Below, piece after piece: positions 9,626-19,052 of a DNA stretch of 64,000 nucleotides. Position 1 is the first letter of the stretch; every line of letters starts with the position of its first letter. Source of the stretch: Planctomycetota bacterium (lineage in GTDB: Bacteria > Planctomycetota > Phycisphaerae > Phycisphaerales > UBA5793); assembly GCA_013112555.1 (NCBI GenBank), contig JABFGK010000001.1, positions 2,578,581 to 2,642,580 of the forward strand, given 5' to 3'. Made by a program: the position numbers and the translations under genes. The notes under the pieces were generated by a model that was not told the origin of the DNA, did not search any database, and worked only from the letters and a program-made list of their open reading frames with translations.

Positions 9626-10548
9626 GCACGCGCAAGAGCAATAGCACATCCAGCAAAGCCGGCCAAACGACTGACCACCACGATCCCAAGCCGGGCGCGG
9701 CAGCATCCTCGCCAGAGGAGGCCGACGCTCACACCAACCGGGCCGATGCAGACGACCCGCAGACCTCGCTCACAACCACGGCCGATGAGTCTGACTCATC
9801 ATCATCAACATCGTCATCAACTTCTGATTCCAGCAGCGCACAGATCCTCCCGGCCGAGCCGGGCTGGATGTCGCGACGCCCGGCGACCGAACCGGCACTC
9901 ACCCGTCAGAAGCGAGGCAAGGGCACCATCCGGCGACTGGCTCGGCGACTGGCCGGCGGGGATGACTCCTCCGAAGCCATGACGGCCCTGGCCCGCGTCG
10001 CCGCTGACCTCCGCCGAACAACCGACCGTGCCTCCGTCTCCGTGGCCGTCACATCAACCGGCCCCGGCAATCGAATCGAACTGACGGCCATCGGGCTGGC
10101 CACCCTCTGGGCTCGATGGGAACACAATACGCTCCTGCTCGATGCAGCCGGCCTCACCCCGGTCAGTGCCATCAGCCGGACCTCGTTGGATGAGCTGGCC
10201 GAGGCACTGGCACGCGGCAGCGATCTCCCGGCGCCCCCGCTGCTCACGTCAGCGCTCGAACGGCTCGAAGTCATTGCCACAACTTCCGCAGCGTCACTGG
10301 CCCGCCTCAGTGAGACCGGCCAACTGGCCTTTTTGATGGAAGCATTGCGCAGCCGCTATGAACGGATCGTCTGGGCCTTGCCACCGGTCGGGTCAGCCGG
10401 CTGGGCCGTCTGCCTGGCCGATGGGATCATCGATCAGGTCATCCTCTCGGCCTGCCGTGGCAAAGCGAATCGTGCACGCATCGCTGATGCTGCCACCCAA
10501 CTCGCCGCCTCCGGCAAGCCGCCGCTGCAACTCTTCTGGCACGGGTGA
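9622..10548 (+). CDS. Second CpsD/BY-kinase-like protein with degenerate nucleotide-binding motifs
   Basis: ATGA overlap with the preceding gene; VAVTSTGPGNRIELTAIGLATLWARWEHNTLLLDAAGLTP and YERIVWALPPVGS correspond to Walker A/A'/B regions; C-terminus PPLQLFWHG resembles PPIEAIWHD of the first copy. Confidence 0.6.
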   Translation: MSTRKSNSTSSKAGQTTDHHDPKPGAAASSPEEADAHTNRADADDPQTSLTTTADESDSSSSTSSSTSDSSSAQILPAEPGWMSRRPATEPALTRQKRGKGTIRRLARRLAGGDDSSEAMTALARVAADLRRTTDRASVSVAVTSTGPGNRIELTAIGLATLWARWEHNTLLLDAAGLTPVSAISRTSLDELAEALARGSDLPAPPLLTSALERLEVIATTSAASLARLSETGQLAFLMEALRSRYERIVWALPPVGSAGWAVCLADGIIDQVILSACRGKANRARIADAATQLAASGKPPLQLFWHG

Positions 10549-10637
10549 TCCGGGTGCGCAACCCGCTTTACTGCGATGGTCACGACTCGTCGATCAGTTC
10601 GGCACACCACCCGTTGCGGGTATAGCATCTCCCCGCT

Positions 10638-11891
10638 ATGCCGGACGGAACACGAGACATCACGAATCACGCATCGACTCCCACCTCCGACGTGCCGCAG
10701 CCCGTCATCGAAAACGCACTGGTCATCCACCTATTCCTCGGGCGCGAAGCCGGCGGGATTACCAGCGCCATGGGTCAGTGGATCCCGGCCCAGATGGAAG
10801 CCGGCTGGCGGCACCTGGCCTTTTGCCTCCGACCCGGGGCCGTCGAGCGCGAAATGGAACGCTTTGCCGTCCCGGCCGTCGTCGCCGACAACGGCCGAGG
10901 GTACTCCACCCCCAAGCGCTTCTTTCACAAACTGCGCACCGAACTCCGCTCGCTCGGGCCGGCGATCATCCACGCCCACAATCCCGCCGCCCAGTTCTAC
11001 GCTGCCTGGCAACAACCGCGCCACGCCGAGCACCGCTGGCGCGTCGTGCGCACCGTCCATGCTGACTCCCGCCTGGAGATGAAACACAATCTCTCACTCC
11101 CCGGTCGACTCTTCTGGAACACGGCCTCTGCCTGGTCGATGGCGCATACCGACGGGCTGATCTGCATCCATGAGCATGTCCGTCAATGCCTGCCGACGAA
11201 GTACCAACAACAGGCCGTCGTCATGCCCAACGGTCTCAATGCTGCCGAAATCGAAAACTCAACCAAACCCCTGCCGACCGACCTGGCCGACTGGCTCGGG
11301 TCCGATGACATCCCCATGGTGCTGTCCATCGGCCGACTTGTTGACATCAAGCGATTCGATTGGGTCATCGACTGCTGGGCCAAAACGAAGACGGCACGGA
11401 ATCACGCAAGACTCGTCATCCTCGGTGAAGGGACGCAACGGGCTGCCCTGCAACAGCAGATTGAATCGCTCGGGTTGCAGGACTGCGTGCGGCTGCAACA
11501 CTGGACGGCTGACATTGCCCCGATCCTCAAGCGATCGTGCCTGACGGTCGTGGCCAGCAAGAGCGAAACCGGCCCGCTCGTCCTGCTCGAATCGATGGCA
11601 GCCGGTGCCGCATCCATTGCGACCCCCGTGGGCATTGTGCCCGATGTGATCGAGGAAGGAGTCACTGGCTGGATGATCGACCATCCGGACGATGCGAATC
11701 GGGCGGCCGATTCCGAGTGTCAGCAACTCGCTTCGTTGCTGGATCGCTTGCTTTCAGAGCCGGCCACACTCGAGGAAGCCGGGCGTTGTGCTCGGCGTCG
11801 CCTGGCCGAAACCCACAGCCACACGGCTGCCGCTGCTCGCCGCGCCGAGTTCTATAACCGTGTGCTGCAGCCCACCGGCAAGCCCGACTAA
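10638..11891 (+). CDS. Glycosyltransferase family 4
   Basis: 417 aa; VLSIGRLVDIKRFDWVIDCWAKT, LVILGEGTQRAALQQQI, ETGPLVLLESMAAGAASIATPVG. Confidence 0.9.
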   Translation: MPDGTRDITNHASTPTSDVPQPVIENALVIHLFLGREAGGITSAMGQWIPAQMEAGWRHLAFCLRPGAVEREMERFAVPAVVADNGRGYSTPKRFFHKLRTELRSLGPAIIHAHNPAAQFYAAWQQPRHAEHRWRVVRTVHADSRLEMKHNLSLPGRLFWNTASAWSMAHTDGLICIHEHVRQCLPTKYQQQAVVMPNGLNAAEIENSTKPLPTDLADWLGSDDIPMVLSIGRLVDIKRFDWVIDCWAKTKTARNHARLVILGEGTQRAALQQQIESLGLQDCVRLQHWTADIAPILKRSCLTVVASKSETGPLVLLESMAAGAASIATPVGIVPDVIEEGVTGWMIDHPDDANRAADSECQQLASLLDRLLSEPATLEEAGRCARRRLAETHSHTAAAARRAEFYNRVLQPTGKPD

Positions 11892-11912
11892 GTGGTGCAC
11901 ATCCCTGACCAA

Positions 11913-11936
11913 CCCCACGGATCTGAATCCGTGGGG
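11913..11936. terminator. Palindromic hairpin, likely terminator after the glycosyltransferase
   Basis: CCCCACGGATctGAATCCGTGGGG; a near-identical palindrome occurs at 17127-17149. Confidence 0.5.
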
Positions 11937-12132
11937 TCTCGGTGCCCCCCCTCCAACCGGCACAACCCCTGCAATCCGCAGACGCATCACAGACGGCACA
12001 GCGCGCCTATCCCAGCGCGCTTCTGCAGTTTGAACACGACCATCGTCTGCACACAGCGTCTCTGTATGCGAAGGTTAACACGTGGGTGACTGAGACGATT
12101 GTGCCGATGCCGGAACATGGAGGAGTGAGGCT

Positions 12133-13344
12133 ATGAACTCGAGCAGGACCACTACCCCGATGCGATCCCGAATCCTGATTGCCGGCCTCCTGGTACCGGC
12201 CATGATGGCCCTGAGCTGGCCCTCCAACGCACAAATGTCTGACAGAGCGACCGGCATGCGGGGACGGGTCACCAGGCGGACCCGGCTGCCTGACAAGTCA
12301 CAGGATAACACGAAGCTGTGGGTCCACGGTGCCATCCATGCACCGGACAAGGTCGCCGGACTCGGGGCTGCCGGGGCCAGAGGCATTATCGATCTGCGCA
12401 AGGTCAAAAACGCCGACGAGGTCATCACTCGACTTGAGGAGTACAGACAACTCGGCATCGGCGTCTGCATCACCGTCCGCTGGCAAAGCCAGGACGGGAC
12501 GCACCATCTCGACACCCCGCCGACGGAAGAGGAATCGGACCATGCCGTCGCCACGCTGATGACGGCACTGACATCCGAACCGGCCAAGGCGCTGGCCGGA
12601 AAACTCTGGGTGCAGTTCTACAACGAACTCACGGCAGCCAGCCGGATCGATCCCAAAGACGCCGATGCGATGTTCGAGTTTGCCACGCGGGCAACACTCC
12701 AGATTCGCAAGGACGCCCCGTTCGTCAAGATCTGCGGGCCGGCCCTGACCGTGTCCCAGTTGCAATACAAGGACCCGAACAGGCTCCGCGCTCGCCAGCG
12801 TGAGCGCTACAACCTCCGTCAGCGAATCATCGAGTGGACGGCCAAGTATGCCGATGCGGCCGATGTTCATGCCCATGTCGATGGGCCCGCGGCTGCCACT
12901 GAGGCCATCCGTTCCCTCCGAGCGCTGCTTGATGAGCGGGACAACGGACCGAATGTCAAGATTGTCGCCATGGAATGGAGTGCCGCACGCTATCCCGATC
13001 GCACGGATACCGCCGGCGCACAAAAAGCCGTCAAGGATGTCTGGGCGGCCATCCAGGCCGAAGGCGTCACGATCGGTGCCTACGGGTCGCTCTACCCGGC
13101 ACTCACCTCAGGTGAAGCGTTTCAGTGGCAGTCAATCTGTAAGAGCGATGGTAAACCCAACGAGCCGTTCTTCACCACCCTCAGCGAACTCGCAGCCTCC
13201 GGTGGCGAGAACGCTGCGACGAATGACAAGGTCCAGAAGAAGGCACGAGGCTCCGCACGGCGACTTACTCGCGCGCGCCGAGTCTCCCGTCAATCGTCAG
13301 CAAAGCGCCGGGGTTCTGGCCTGCGAGGTCGAACATCGCGATGA
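12133..13344 (+). CDS. Secreted glycoside-hydrolase-like protein (TIM-barrel type)
   Basis: 403 aa with signal peptide; KLWVQFYNELTAASRIDP (N-E pair), VKIVAMEWSAARYPD resemble clan-A glycosidase motifs; preceded by gaggagtgagg. Confidence 0.5.
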   Translation: MNSSRTTTPMRSRILIAGLLVPAMMALSWPSNAQMSDRATGMRGRVTRRTRLPDKSQDNTKLWVHGAIHAPDKVAGLGAAGARGIIDLRKVKNADEVITRLEEYRQLGIGVCITVRWQSQDGTHHLDTPPTEEESDHAVATLMTALTSEPAKALAGKLWVQFYNELTAASRIDPKDADAMFEFATRATLQIRKDAPFVKICGPALTVSQLQYKDPNRLRARQRERYNLRQRIIEWTAKYADAADVHAHVDGPAAATEAIRSLRALLDERDNGPNVKIVAMEWSAARYPDRTDTAGAQKAVKDVWAAIQAEGVTIGAYGSLYPALTSGEAFQWQSICKSDGKPNEPFFTTLSELAASGGENAATNDKVQKKARGSARRLTRARRVSRQSSAKRRGSGLRGRTSR

Positions 13345-13753
13345 TCTCGCCGGCTGAACTTTCTTCCTCAACCTGCTCGTCAATGAACCACCGAAGGTGA
13401 CTCACGGTCGCGTAGTCCTTCTCGCTCTGTGCCAACTCGTACATCTTGTGGATCCGTGCCGTCACGGCCTGCTCATGCTCGAGTGCCTGTTGAAACGTAT
13501 CGCGGGGCGTGCCGAAGTCACCCGTCGGGGCCGGGATCGCACCCAACGCCACCGACGACCCGCGGTCATGAACGTACTCGAGTAACCGCATGGCATGACC
13601 AACCTCCTCTTCGGCCTGGTGCTTCATCCACTTGGCACACCCCGGCAGGCTCGACTCGTCGAAGTGAGCCGACATGGCCAGGTAGACATATGCCGAGGCC
13701 AGTTCGAAGTTGATCTGATCGTTAAACGCTGCCTGCAATGTTGCGCTGAGCAT
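13265..13753 (-). CDS. Ferritin (non-haem)
   Basis: MLSATLQAAFNDQINFELASAYVYLAMSAHFDESSLPGCAKWMKHQAEEEVGHAMRLLEYVHDRG...WFIDEQVEEESSAGEI: bacterial ferritin pattern. Confidence 0.93.
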   Translation of the reverse strand: MLSATLQAAFNDQINFELASAYVYLAMSAHFDESSLPGCAKWMKHQAEEEVGHAMRLLEYVHDRGSSVALGAIPAPTGDFGTPRDTFQQALEHEQAVTARIHKMYELAQSEKDYATVSHLRWFIDEQVEEESSAGEIIAMFDLAGQNPGALLTIDGRLGARE

Positions 13754-13968
13754 ATCACGGTTCTCCTGATATTGATGATCATCACCCTGAGCGAGCGGAC
13801 TTCCCGCCGTCATCCACTATAGCAGTCGATGAATCACCGTAACGGCGGGTCACCTCGGAATGGGGGGGGCCTCTGGGACTCGAGGCCAGGACGGAAACAA
13901 GCCGGTTCCGACAACCGAGCGCTGCGAGATCGGCTCGCCCCGATCGTGCATCCTCAGGCCCAGGCGAT

Positions 13969-14976
13969 CTACTGATTGGCCAAATGCGCTTCAGCCCGAC
14001 ACGTCCCGCACCACAACTCACTGGCTGCCAGAAAGGCATTCACATCTTGAATCGCACGCAGCGAGCCGACTTGCCCGCTGTCGCGGCGCCGATCCAGCGC
14101 ATCAAGTCGAGGCCGGGCAATTCGCTGAAAACGCTCCTCAAACATCTGGTACTCCGGGCTGTTCTGCGTCGAGGCATACTTCGTCTTGAGCAACTTCTCC
14201 ACCTGTTCAATTCGAGACTCCGGGTGCGGGTGCGTGCTCAAAAACTCCGGCGGTAACGACGAACTTGCCTGAGCCGCCTCGTTCAGAATCTGCATCACCT
14301 GCAACTGACCGGCCGGGTCATATCCTGCCCGCGACATATACCGCATCCCCAGCCGATCCGACTCGAGTTCCTGATCTCGGCTGAACTTCAGGAGATAGCC
14401 CTGCCCCCCAACGCCGACCAGAACCCCAGTTAACTGCGAGTAATCCGAATCCTTCGTCACCTGGGTCGCAATCGCGCCCAGAATTGACACGCCGGCTGCC
14501 TGCGCCATCCGATCGTTGATGTGCCGAGCCGTCACGTGCCCGATCTCATGGCCGAGCACACCTGCCAACTGGGCCTCATTCGACATCATCGTCATCAGCC
14601 CCTCGGACATGAACACCTTCCCACCCGGCAAGGCAAACGCATTGATGACCTCGCTGTCCAGCAGCGTGAACTCCCAGGGCAGATCCGGGCTGTCCCCCTC
14701 CGTGTACTGCATCATCTCCATGCCGACCTGTTCAACATACGAGCGGAGTTGTGCATCCGGCACCACGCCCCCGTACTCCTCAACGAGTTGCGGCATTGCC
14801 TCGGCCCCGAGCGCGATCTCCTGATCCGGCTTGAGGAAGTTGAGCTGCGACCGACCGGTGGCCGGGTTCGTCGTGCAGCCCGTCTGGGTCACGGCAAGAA
14901 CCGCTGCTGCAATCGCAAATACACAGCCGGTCCGCCCGATGAAAAACCTACCTTGATGGTGTCCTGTACGCTTCAT
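13969..14976 (-). CDS. M48 family metallopeptidase, lipoprotein
   Basis: HEIGHVTARH zinc site, lipobox-like TQTGC, SEGLMTMMSNEAQLAGVLGHEIGH; start MKRTGHHQGRF (ORF open to 15036). Confidence 0.9.
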   Translation of the reverse strand: MKRTGHHQGRFFIGRTGCVFAIAAAVLAVTQTGCTTNPATGRSQLNFLKPDQEIALGAEAMPQLVEEYGGVVPDAQLRSYVEQVGMEMMQYTEGDSPDLPWEFTLLDSEVINAFALPGGKVFMSEGLMTMMSNEAQLAGVLGHEIGHVTARHINDRMAQAAGVSILGAIATQVTKDSDYSQLTGVLVGVGGQGYLLKFSRDQELESDRLGMRYMSRAGYDPAGQLQVMQILNEAAQASSSLPPEFLSTHPHPESRIEQVEKLLKTKYASTQNSPEYQMFEERFQRIARPRLDALDRRRDSGQVGSLRAIQDVNAFLAASELWCGTCRAEAHLANQ

Positions 14977-15057
14977 GACAGCCTCCTGCATGGATTGATC
15001 CCTCGATCCGCAGAGCAACCGGATCGTTGTGAGCATCTCACAGGATATGATGGATCA

Positions 15058-15876
15058 GTGAACAAGACACGGCCCATCTCGACGGATTCCACAGTCTGGA
15101 CCCCCGAAGCACTCGACCGGCCCCATGACGAGGCTGACAAGGCCCAGCGCGTCAATACCATGTTTGCGGCCATTGCCGAGTCCTACGACCTCAATAACCG
15201 CGTTCACTCCCTCTGGCGCGATCAGGCCTGGCGACGCAAAGGCGTCACACTCGCGCGGGTGAAACCCGGGACCGACGACATCGTGGACGTTGCCTGTGGC
15301 ACCGGTGACCTCTCCCTTGCCTTTGCCCGGGCACACCCAGCCTCCGTCACCGGGATCGACTTCGTCCCGAAAATGGTCGAACTGGCGACGGCAAAGGGGG
15401 CTCGAGCGCAGCCGGACCTCGACACCACGTCGATACACTTCATGGTCGGCGACGCCATGAACCTGCCGCTGGCCGATGCATGCGCCGACGTCGTCTCCAT
15501 CGCATTCGGCATCCGCAATGTCAGTGACCCGGACCAAGCCCTGTCCGAGTTTCGCCGTATCCTCCGCCCCGGTGGACGGCTGTTGATCCTCGAGTTCGGC
15601 CTTCCCTCGAATCCGGTCCTTCGCGGCCTGTACAACTTCTACTTCAATCGCATCATGCCCTGGACCGCCACCCTGATCAGCCGCGATCGCACCGGTGCCT
15701 ACAAATATCTGCCCCGCTCGGTCAACACCTTCATCCCCAAAGACGAGATGCTTGCTCGAATGGCCAACGCCGGTTTCGGGCAGTGTGCATGCCACCCGCT
15801 CACGTTCGGTGTTTGTCTGGCGTACCTCGGAGCGGTGTCAGGCAATCCCCGATCGCAACCGGCCGATAACGTCTGA
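15058..15876 (+). CDS. ubiE: Demethylmenaquinone/ubiquinone methyltransferase (UbiE/MenG family)
   Basis: MFAAIAESYDLNNRVHSLWRDQAWRRKGV, DVACGTGDLSLAFA, GIRNVSDPDQALSEFRRILRPGGRLLILEF; probable GTG start 15058. Confidence 0.9.
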   Translation: MNKTRPISTDSTVWTPEALDRPHDEADKAQRVNTMFAAIAESYDLNNRVHSLWRDQAWRRKGVTLARVKPGTDDIVDVACGTGDLSLAFARAHPASVTGIDFVPKMVELATAKGARAQPDLDTTSIHFMVGDAMNLPLADACADVVSIAFGIRNVSDPDQALSEFRRILRPGGRLLILEFGLPSNPVLRGLYNFYFNRIMPWTATLISRDRTGAYKYLPRSVNTFIPKDEMLARMANAGFGQCACHPLTFGVCLAYLGAVSGNPRSQPADNV

Positions 15877-16131
15877 TCGGCTGCTGAATCCTGAGTCATT
15901 GCGCGCGTTACCGGACACTGACCGGTGTGTTCGAGCGGTGGGCCCGAACGCGTCGATGATGTCTGTCTCAAAGGTGAAGCAGCGCGCGTGCCTGCCCGGC
16001 GGCTTGGAGGGTCGAGCGGGTCAGGACCATGAGGCAACGCGTTTTCTGACAAGTCTGCTTGGATATTCAAAAACCAACAGGTTGTGCCCGGGCGGAGGTA
16101 CCCGGATCGACCACGACAAGGAGGTCGTCCG

Positions 16132-16920
16132 GTGAACCAGGAAGTTCTCATAGAACGACTGTTTCAAGCCCTGGTCAATGGGAATCGGAGCGCCGCTCGT
16201 GAGATTGTGGCCGAGACGCTGCAGGCAGGGATCTCAGCAGAGGAAGTGCTCTCCGATTTGTTCTGGCCAACACTCACCCTGCTGAACAAGCTCCATCGTG
16301 CTGATCAACTCGCCATGATGGGGCACCACTTTGCCACCCGGTTGCTCCGATCGCTGGCCGATCAGATGCAACTACGGCTGCAGCGTCACCCATCGCTGAG
16401 CAAGCGAGTCCTGATTGTCTGCGGTCCGACCGAGCAAAACGAACTCGCTGCCTGCATGGCTGCCGACCTCGTCGAAGCACGGGGGTTCGATGTGTCGTTT
16501 GCCGGCGGGGGCGTGCCGGCCGATGAAGTCATGGCACGCGTCGGCGAACATCGACCCGACACGCTGTTGATCTTCTCATCGTCTGCCCGCGATCTGCCCG
16601 ACATTCGGCGCATGATTGATCGGCTGCATGAGATGAACGTCTGCCCACATATGCAGATCGTTGTCGGCGGCGGCGTGTTCAATCGTGCAGACGGCCTGGC
16701 TGAGGAAATCGGGGCCGACCTGTTCGTTTCCGAACTCGGTGAGATTGCATCCGAACTTGTCGAAAATGCCGATGTTCGCGCCAGCCCGGGTCAGCGCACC
16801 GTCGGCCGAAAACGACGCAGCAACGACAGCAACGTGGCCGGCTCATGCGGCATTGACAACTGTGACGAGGACGACGATCGGGACGAGGAAGTCCGTCGTA
16901 TACACACGGACGCTGCGTGA
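16132..16920 (+). CDS. Cobalamin-binding-domain-like protein (B12-binding fold with helical cap)
   Basis: GTG start behind aaggagg; helical cap then KRVLIVCGPTEQNELAACMAADLVEARGFDVSFAGGGVPADEV...QIVVGGGVFN. Confidence 0.65.
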   Translation: MNQEVLIERLFQALVNGNRSAAREIVAETLQAGISAEEVLSDLFWPTLTLLNKLHRADQLAMMGHHFATRLLRSLADQMQLRLQRHPSLSKRVLIVCGPTEQNELAACMAADLVEARGFDVSFAGGGVPADEVMARVGEHRPDTLLIFSSSARDLPDIRRMIDRLHEMNVCPHMQIVVGGGVFNRADGLAEEIGADLFVSELGEIASELVENADVRASPGQRTVGRKRRSNDSNVAGSCGIDNCDEDDDRDEEVRRIHTDAA

Positions 16921-16975
16921 TGACGACCACGCAGTAGACCGACGTTCGATGTCCCATTCCGAACACAAAACACAC

Positions 16976-17012
16976 ACGCCCCGTGATCCATGACGATCGC
17001 GGGGCGTTTGCT
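16976..17012 (+). terminator. Rho-independent terminator
   Basis: ACGCCCCGTGATC-catgac-GATCGCGGGGCGTTTG. Confidence 0.65.
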
Positions 17013-17063
17013 ATTAATCGGCTCACCCACCCCCTCGCTCGGCTCACAGCACCCTCACTCGTC

Positions 17064-17083
17064 ATTCCCGCGCACGCGGGAAT
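17064..17083. repeat. dRS3-like palindrome ATTCCC-N8-GGGAAT
   Basis: ATTCCCGCGCACGCGGGAAT within gtcATTCCC...GGGAATccagg. Confidence 0.6.
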
Positions 17084-17126
17084 CCAGGTGAGACGCAGTG
17101 ACGTCCGTAGATTCAAATAGATCGAA

Positions 17127-17149
17127 CCCCACGGATTGGAATCCGTGGG
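17127..17149. repeat. Second copy of CCCCACGGAT-GAATCCGTGGG palindrome
   Basis: CCCCACGGATtgGAATCCGTGGG; compare 11913-11936. Confidence 0.5.
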
Positions 17150-17172
17150 CTTGGCTCGGATTGGTCATGATC

Positions 17173-17195
17173 AGTAGTAGTAGTAGTAGTAGTAG
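17173..17195. repeat. (AGT)n microsatellite
   Basis: agtagtagtagtagtagtagtag. Confidence 0.85.
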
Positions 17196-17223
17196 GTCAG
17201 GACGAGGTCCCCCGAGTCCTGAC
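17196..17223 (-). terminator. Hairpin downstream of lepA
   Basis: GTCAGGAC gaggtcccccga GTCCTGAC just beyond the lepA stop. Confidence 0.4.
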
Positions 17224-17249
17224 GAAAAAGCCGTTGAAAGCGAAAACTC

Positions 17250-19052
17250 CTACTCCTCGCCGCTCTCCAGGACCGTCATAAAGGCTTCCTGCGAAATCTG
17301 CACGTTCCCCACCATCTTCATCCGCTTCTTCCCCTCCTTCTGCTTCTCCAGCAGTTTCCGCTTCCTCGTCACGTCACCACCGTAACACTTGGCCGTCACG
17401 TTCTTTCGCACCGCCTTGATCGTTTCCCGGGCAATGACCTTGCCGCCGATCGCTGCCTGCAGTGGGATCTCGAACTGATGCCGCTCGATCTGACGCCGCA
17501 ACTTGATCAGCAACCGCCGGCCGCGCTGCTCGGCCGTGTCACGGTGGCAAATCACGCTCAGCGCTTCCACTGTCTGACCGTTGACCAGAATCTGCAGTTT
17601 CACCAGCCGATCGGATCGATAGCCGATCAACTCCCAGTCCATCGTGCCGTAGCCGCGTGTGATCGACTTCAGTTTGTCATAGAAGTCATAAATGATCTCG
17701 GCCAGCGGCACCTCATAATCAAGAATCTGACGCGTATCCGACAGAAACTTCTGGCTCTTGTACATCCCACGCCGAGAGTCACACAACTTCATCACATCGC
17801 CGATGGACTCATTCGGGCAGATAATCTCAATGCGAACGATCGGTTCACGAATCTCGGCCACATGGCTCATGTCCGGCAGATCCGCCGGGTTGTTAATAAG
17901 CAATACCTTGTCGTCACGCAAGAGAATCTCATACGGCACGGTCGGCGGAGTCTGTACCACATCGACGCCGCCCTCGCGTTCAAGCCGTTCCTGCACAATC
18001 TGCATATGCAGCATCCCGAGGAAGCCGCAACGGAAGCCGAACCCGAGCGCTTCGGAGTGATGCGGCTCAAATGTGAAACTCGCATCGTTCAGGTGCAGTT
18101 TGTGGATTGCCTCGCGCAGCGTCTCGAACTCCGCCCCCTTCTCGCCGCTGCTCGACGGGTAGAACTCGCAAAACACCATCCGTAGCGGTTCCTGATACCC
18201 AGGCAGTGCCTCTGCCGCCGGGTGCGCATCAAGTGTCACCGTATCGCCGATCCGAACATCATCAAGCGTCTTGATCGACGCAATGAGATACCCGACCTCG
18301 CCGGTGTTCAGTTCCCCGACCTTCGTGGCCTTGGGCGTGTACCGGCCGAGTTCCGTCACGTTCCACGTCCGGCCGCTGCTCATCATCCGCATGCGATCAC
18401 CAACCCGCAGTGTCCCGTCAAAAACGCGGATAAACACGATGATCCCTCGATAGTCGTCATAGATTGCATCGAAAATCAGACACCGGGTCTCGTTGATCAC
18501 GGAATCGCGCGGAGGCGGAAACCGAACACACAGTGCATCGAGCAGTTCCAGAATCCCCTCGCCCGTCTTGGCCGAACACCGCATGCAGTCCTCGGCCGGC
18601 AGCCCGAGCACCTGCTCGATCTCCATGGCCACGTCGTCCGGCATCGACCCGGGCAGGTCCGTCTTGTTCAGAACCGGCAGCAACTCCAGACTGTTGTCCA
18701 CGGCCAGGTAGGCGTTGGCCACCGTTTGCGCCTGCACCCCCTGGGTCGAGTCGACCACCAGGATCGCCCCATCGCAGGCGGTCAACGCACGGCTCACCTC
18801 GTAGTGAAAGTCAACGTGACCCGGCGTGTCGATGAAGTTCAACTCATACCGCTCGCCTTTGTACTCGTGGTACACCGTCACTGCAGAGGCCTTGATGGTG
18901 ATCCCGCGCTCCCGCTCCAGATCCATCGAATCGAGCAGTTGAGCCCGAGCCTCACGGTCCGAGACGGCATGGGTAATCTGCAGCAGCCGATCCGCCAGTG
19001 TGGACTTGCCGTGATCAATATGGGCGATGATGGAGAAATTCCGGATGTGCAT
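17250..19052 (-). CDS. lepA: Elongation factor 4
   Basis: MHIRNFSIIAHIDHGKSTLADRLLQ, RERGITIKASAV, DTPGHVDF, GYRSDRLVKLQILVNGQ...CHRDTAEQRGRRLLIKL. Confidence 0.97.
   Translation of the reverse strand: MHIRNFSIIAHIDHGKSTLADRLLQITHAVSDREARAQLLDSMDLERERGITIKASAVTVYHEYKGERYELNFIDTPGHVDFHYEVSRALTACDGAILVVDSTQGVQAQTVANAYLAVDNSLELLPVLNKTDLPGSMPDDVAMEIEQVLGLPAEDCMRCSAKTGEGILELLDALCVRFPPPRDSVINETRCLIFDAIYDDYRGIIVFIRVFDGTLRVGDRMRMMSSGRTWNVTELGRYTPKATKVGELNTGEVGYLIASIKTLDDVRIGDTVTLDAHPAAEALPGYQEPLRMVFCEFYPSSSGEKGAEFETLREAIHKLHLNDASFTFEPHHSEALGFGFRCGFLGMLHMQIVQERLEREGGVDVVQTPPTVPYEILLRDDKVLLINNPADLPDMSHVAEIREPIVRIEIICPNESIGDVMKLCDSRRGMYKSQKFLSDTRQILDYEVPLAEIIYDFYDKLKSITRGYGTMDWELIGYRSDRLVKLQILVNGQTVEALSVICHRDTAEQRGRRLLIKLRRQIERHQFEIPLQAAIGGKVIARETIKAVRKNVTAKCYGGDVTRKRKLLEKQKEGKKRMKMVGNVQISQEAFMTVLESGEE

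Noticed and set aside
17173-17195. AGT microsatellite as phase-variation tract
   Set aside because: Lies outside any ORF, after the lepA stop; no promoter element next to it was recognised
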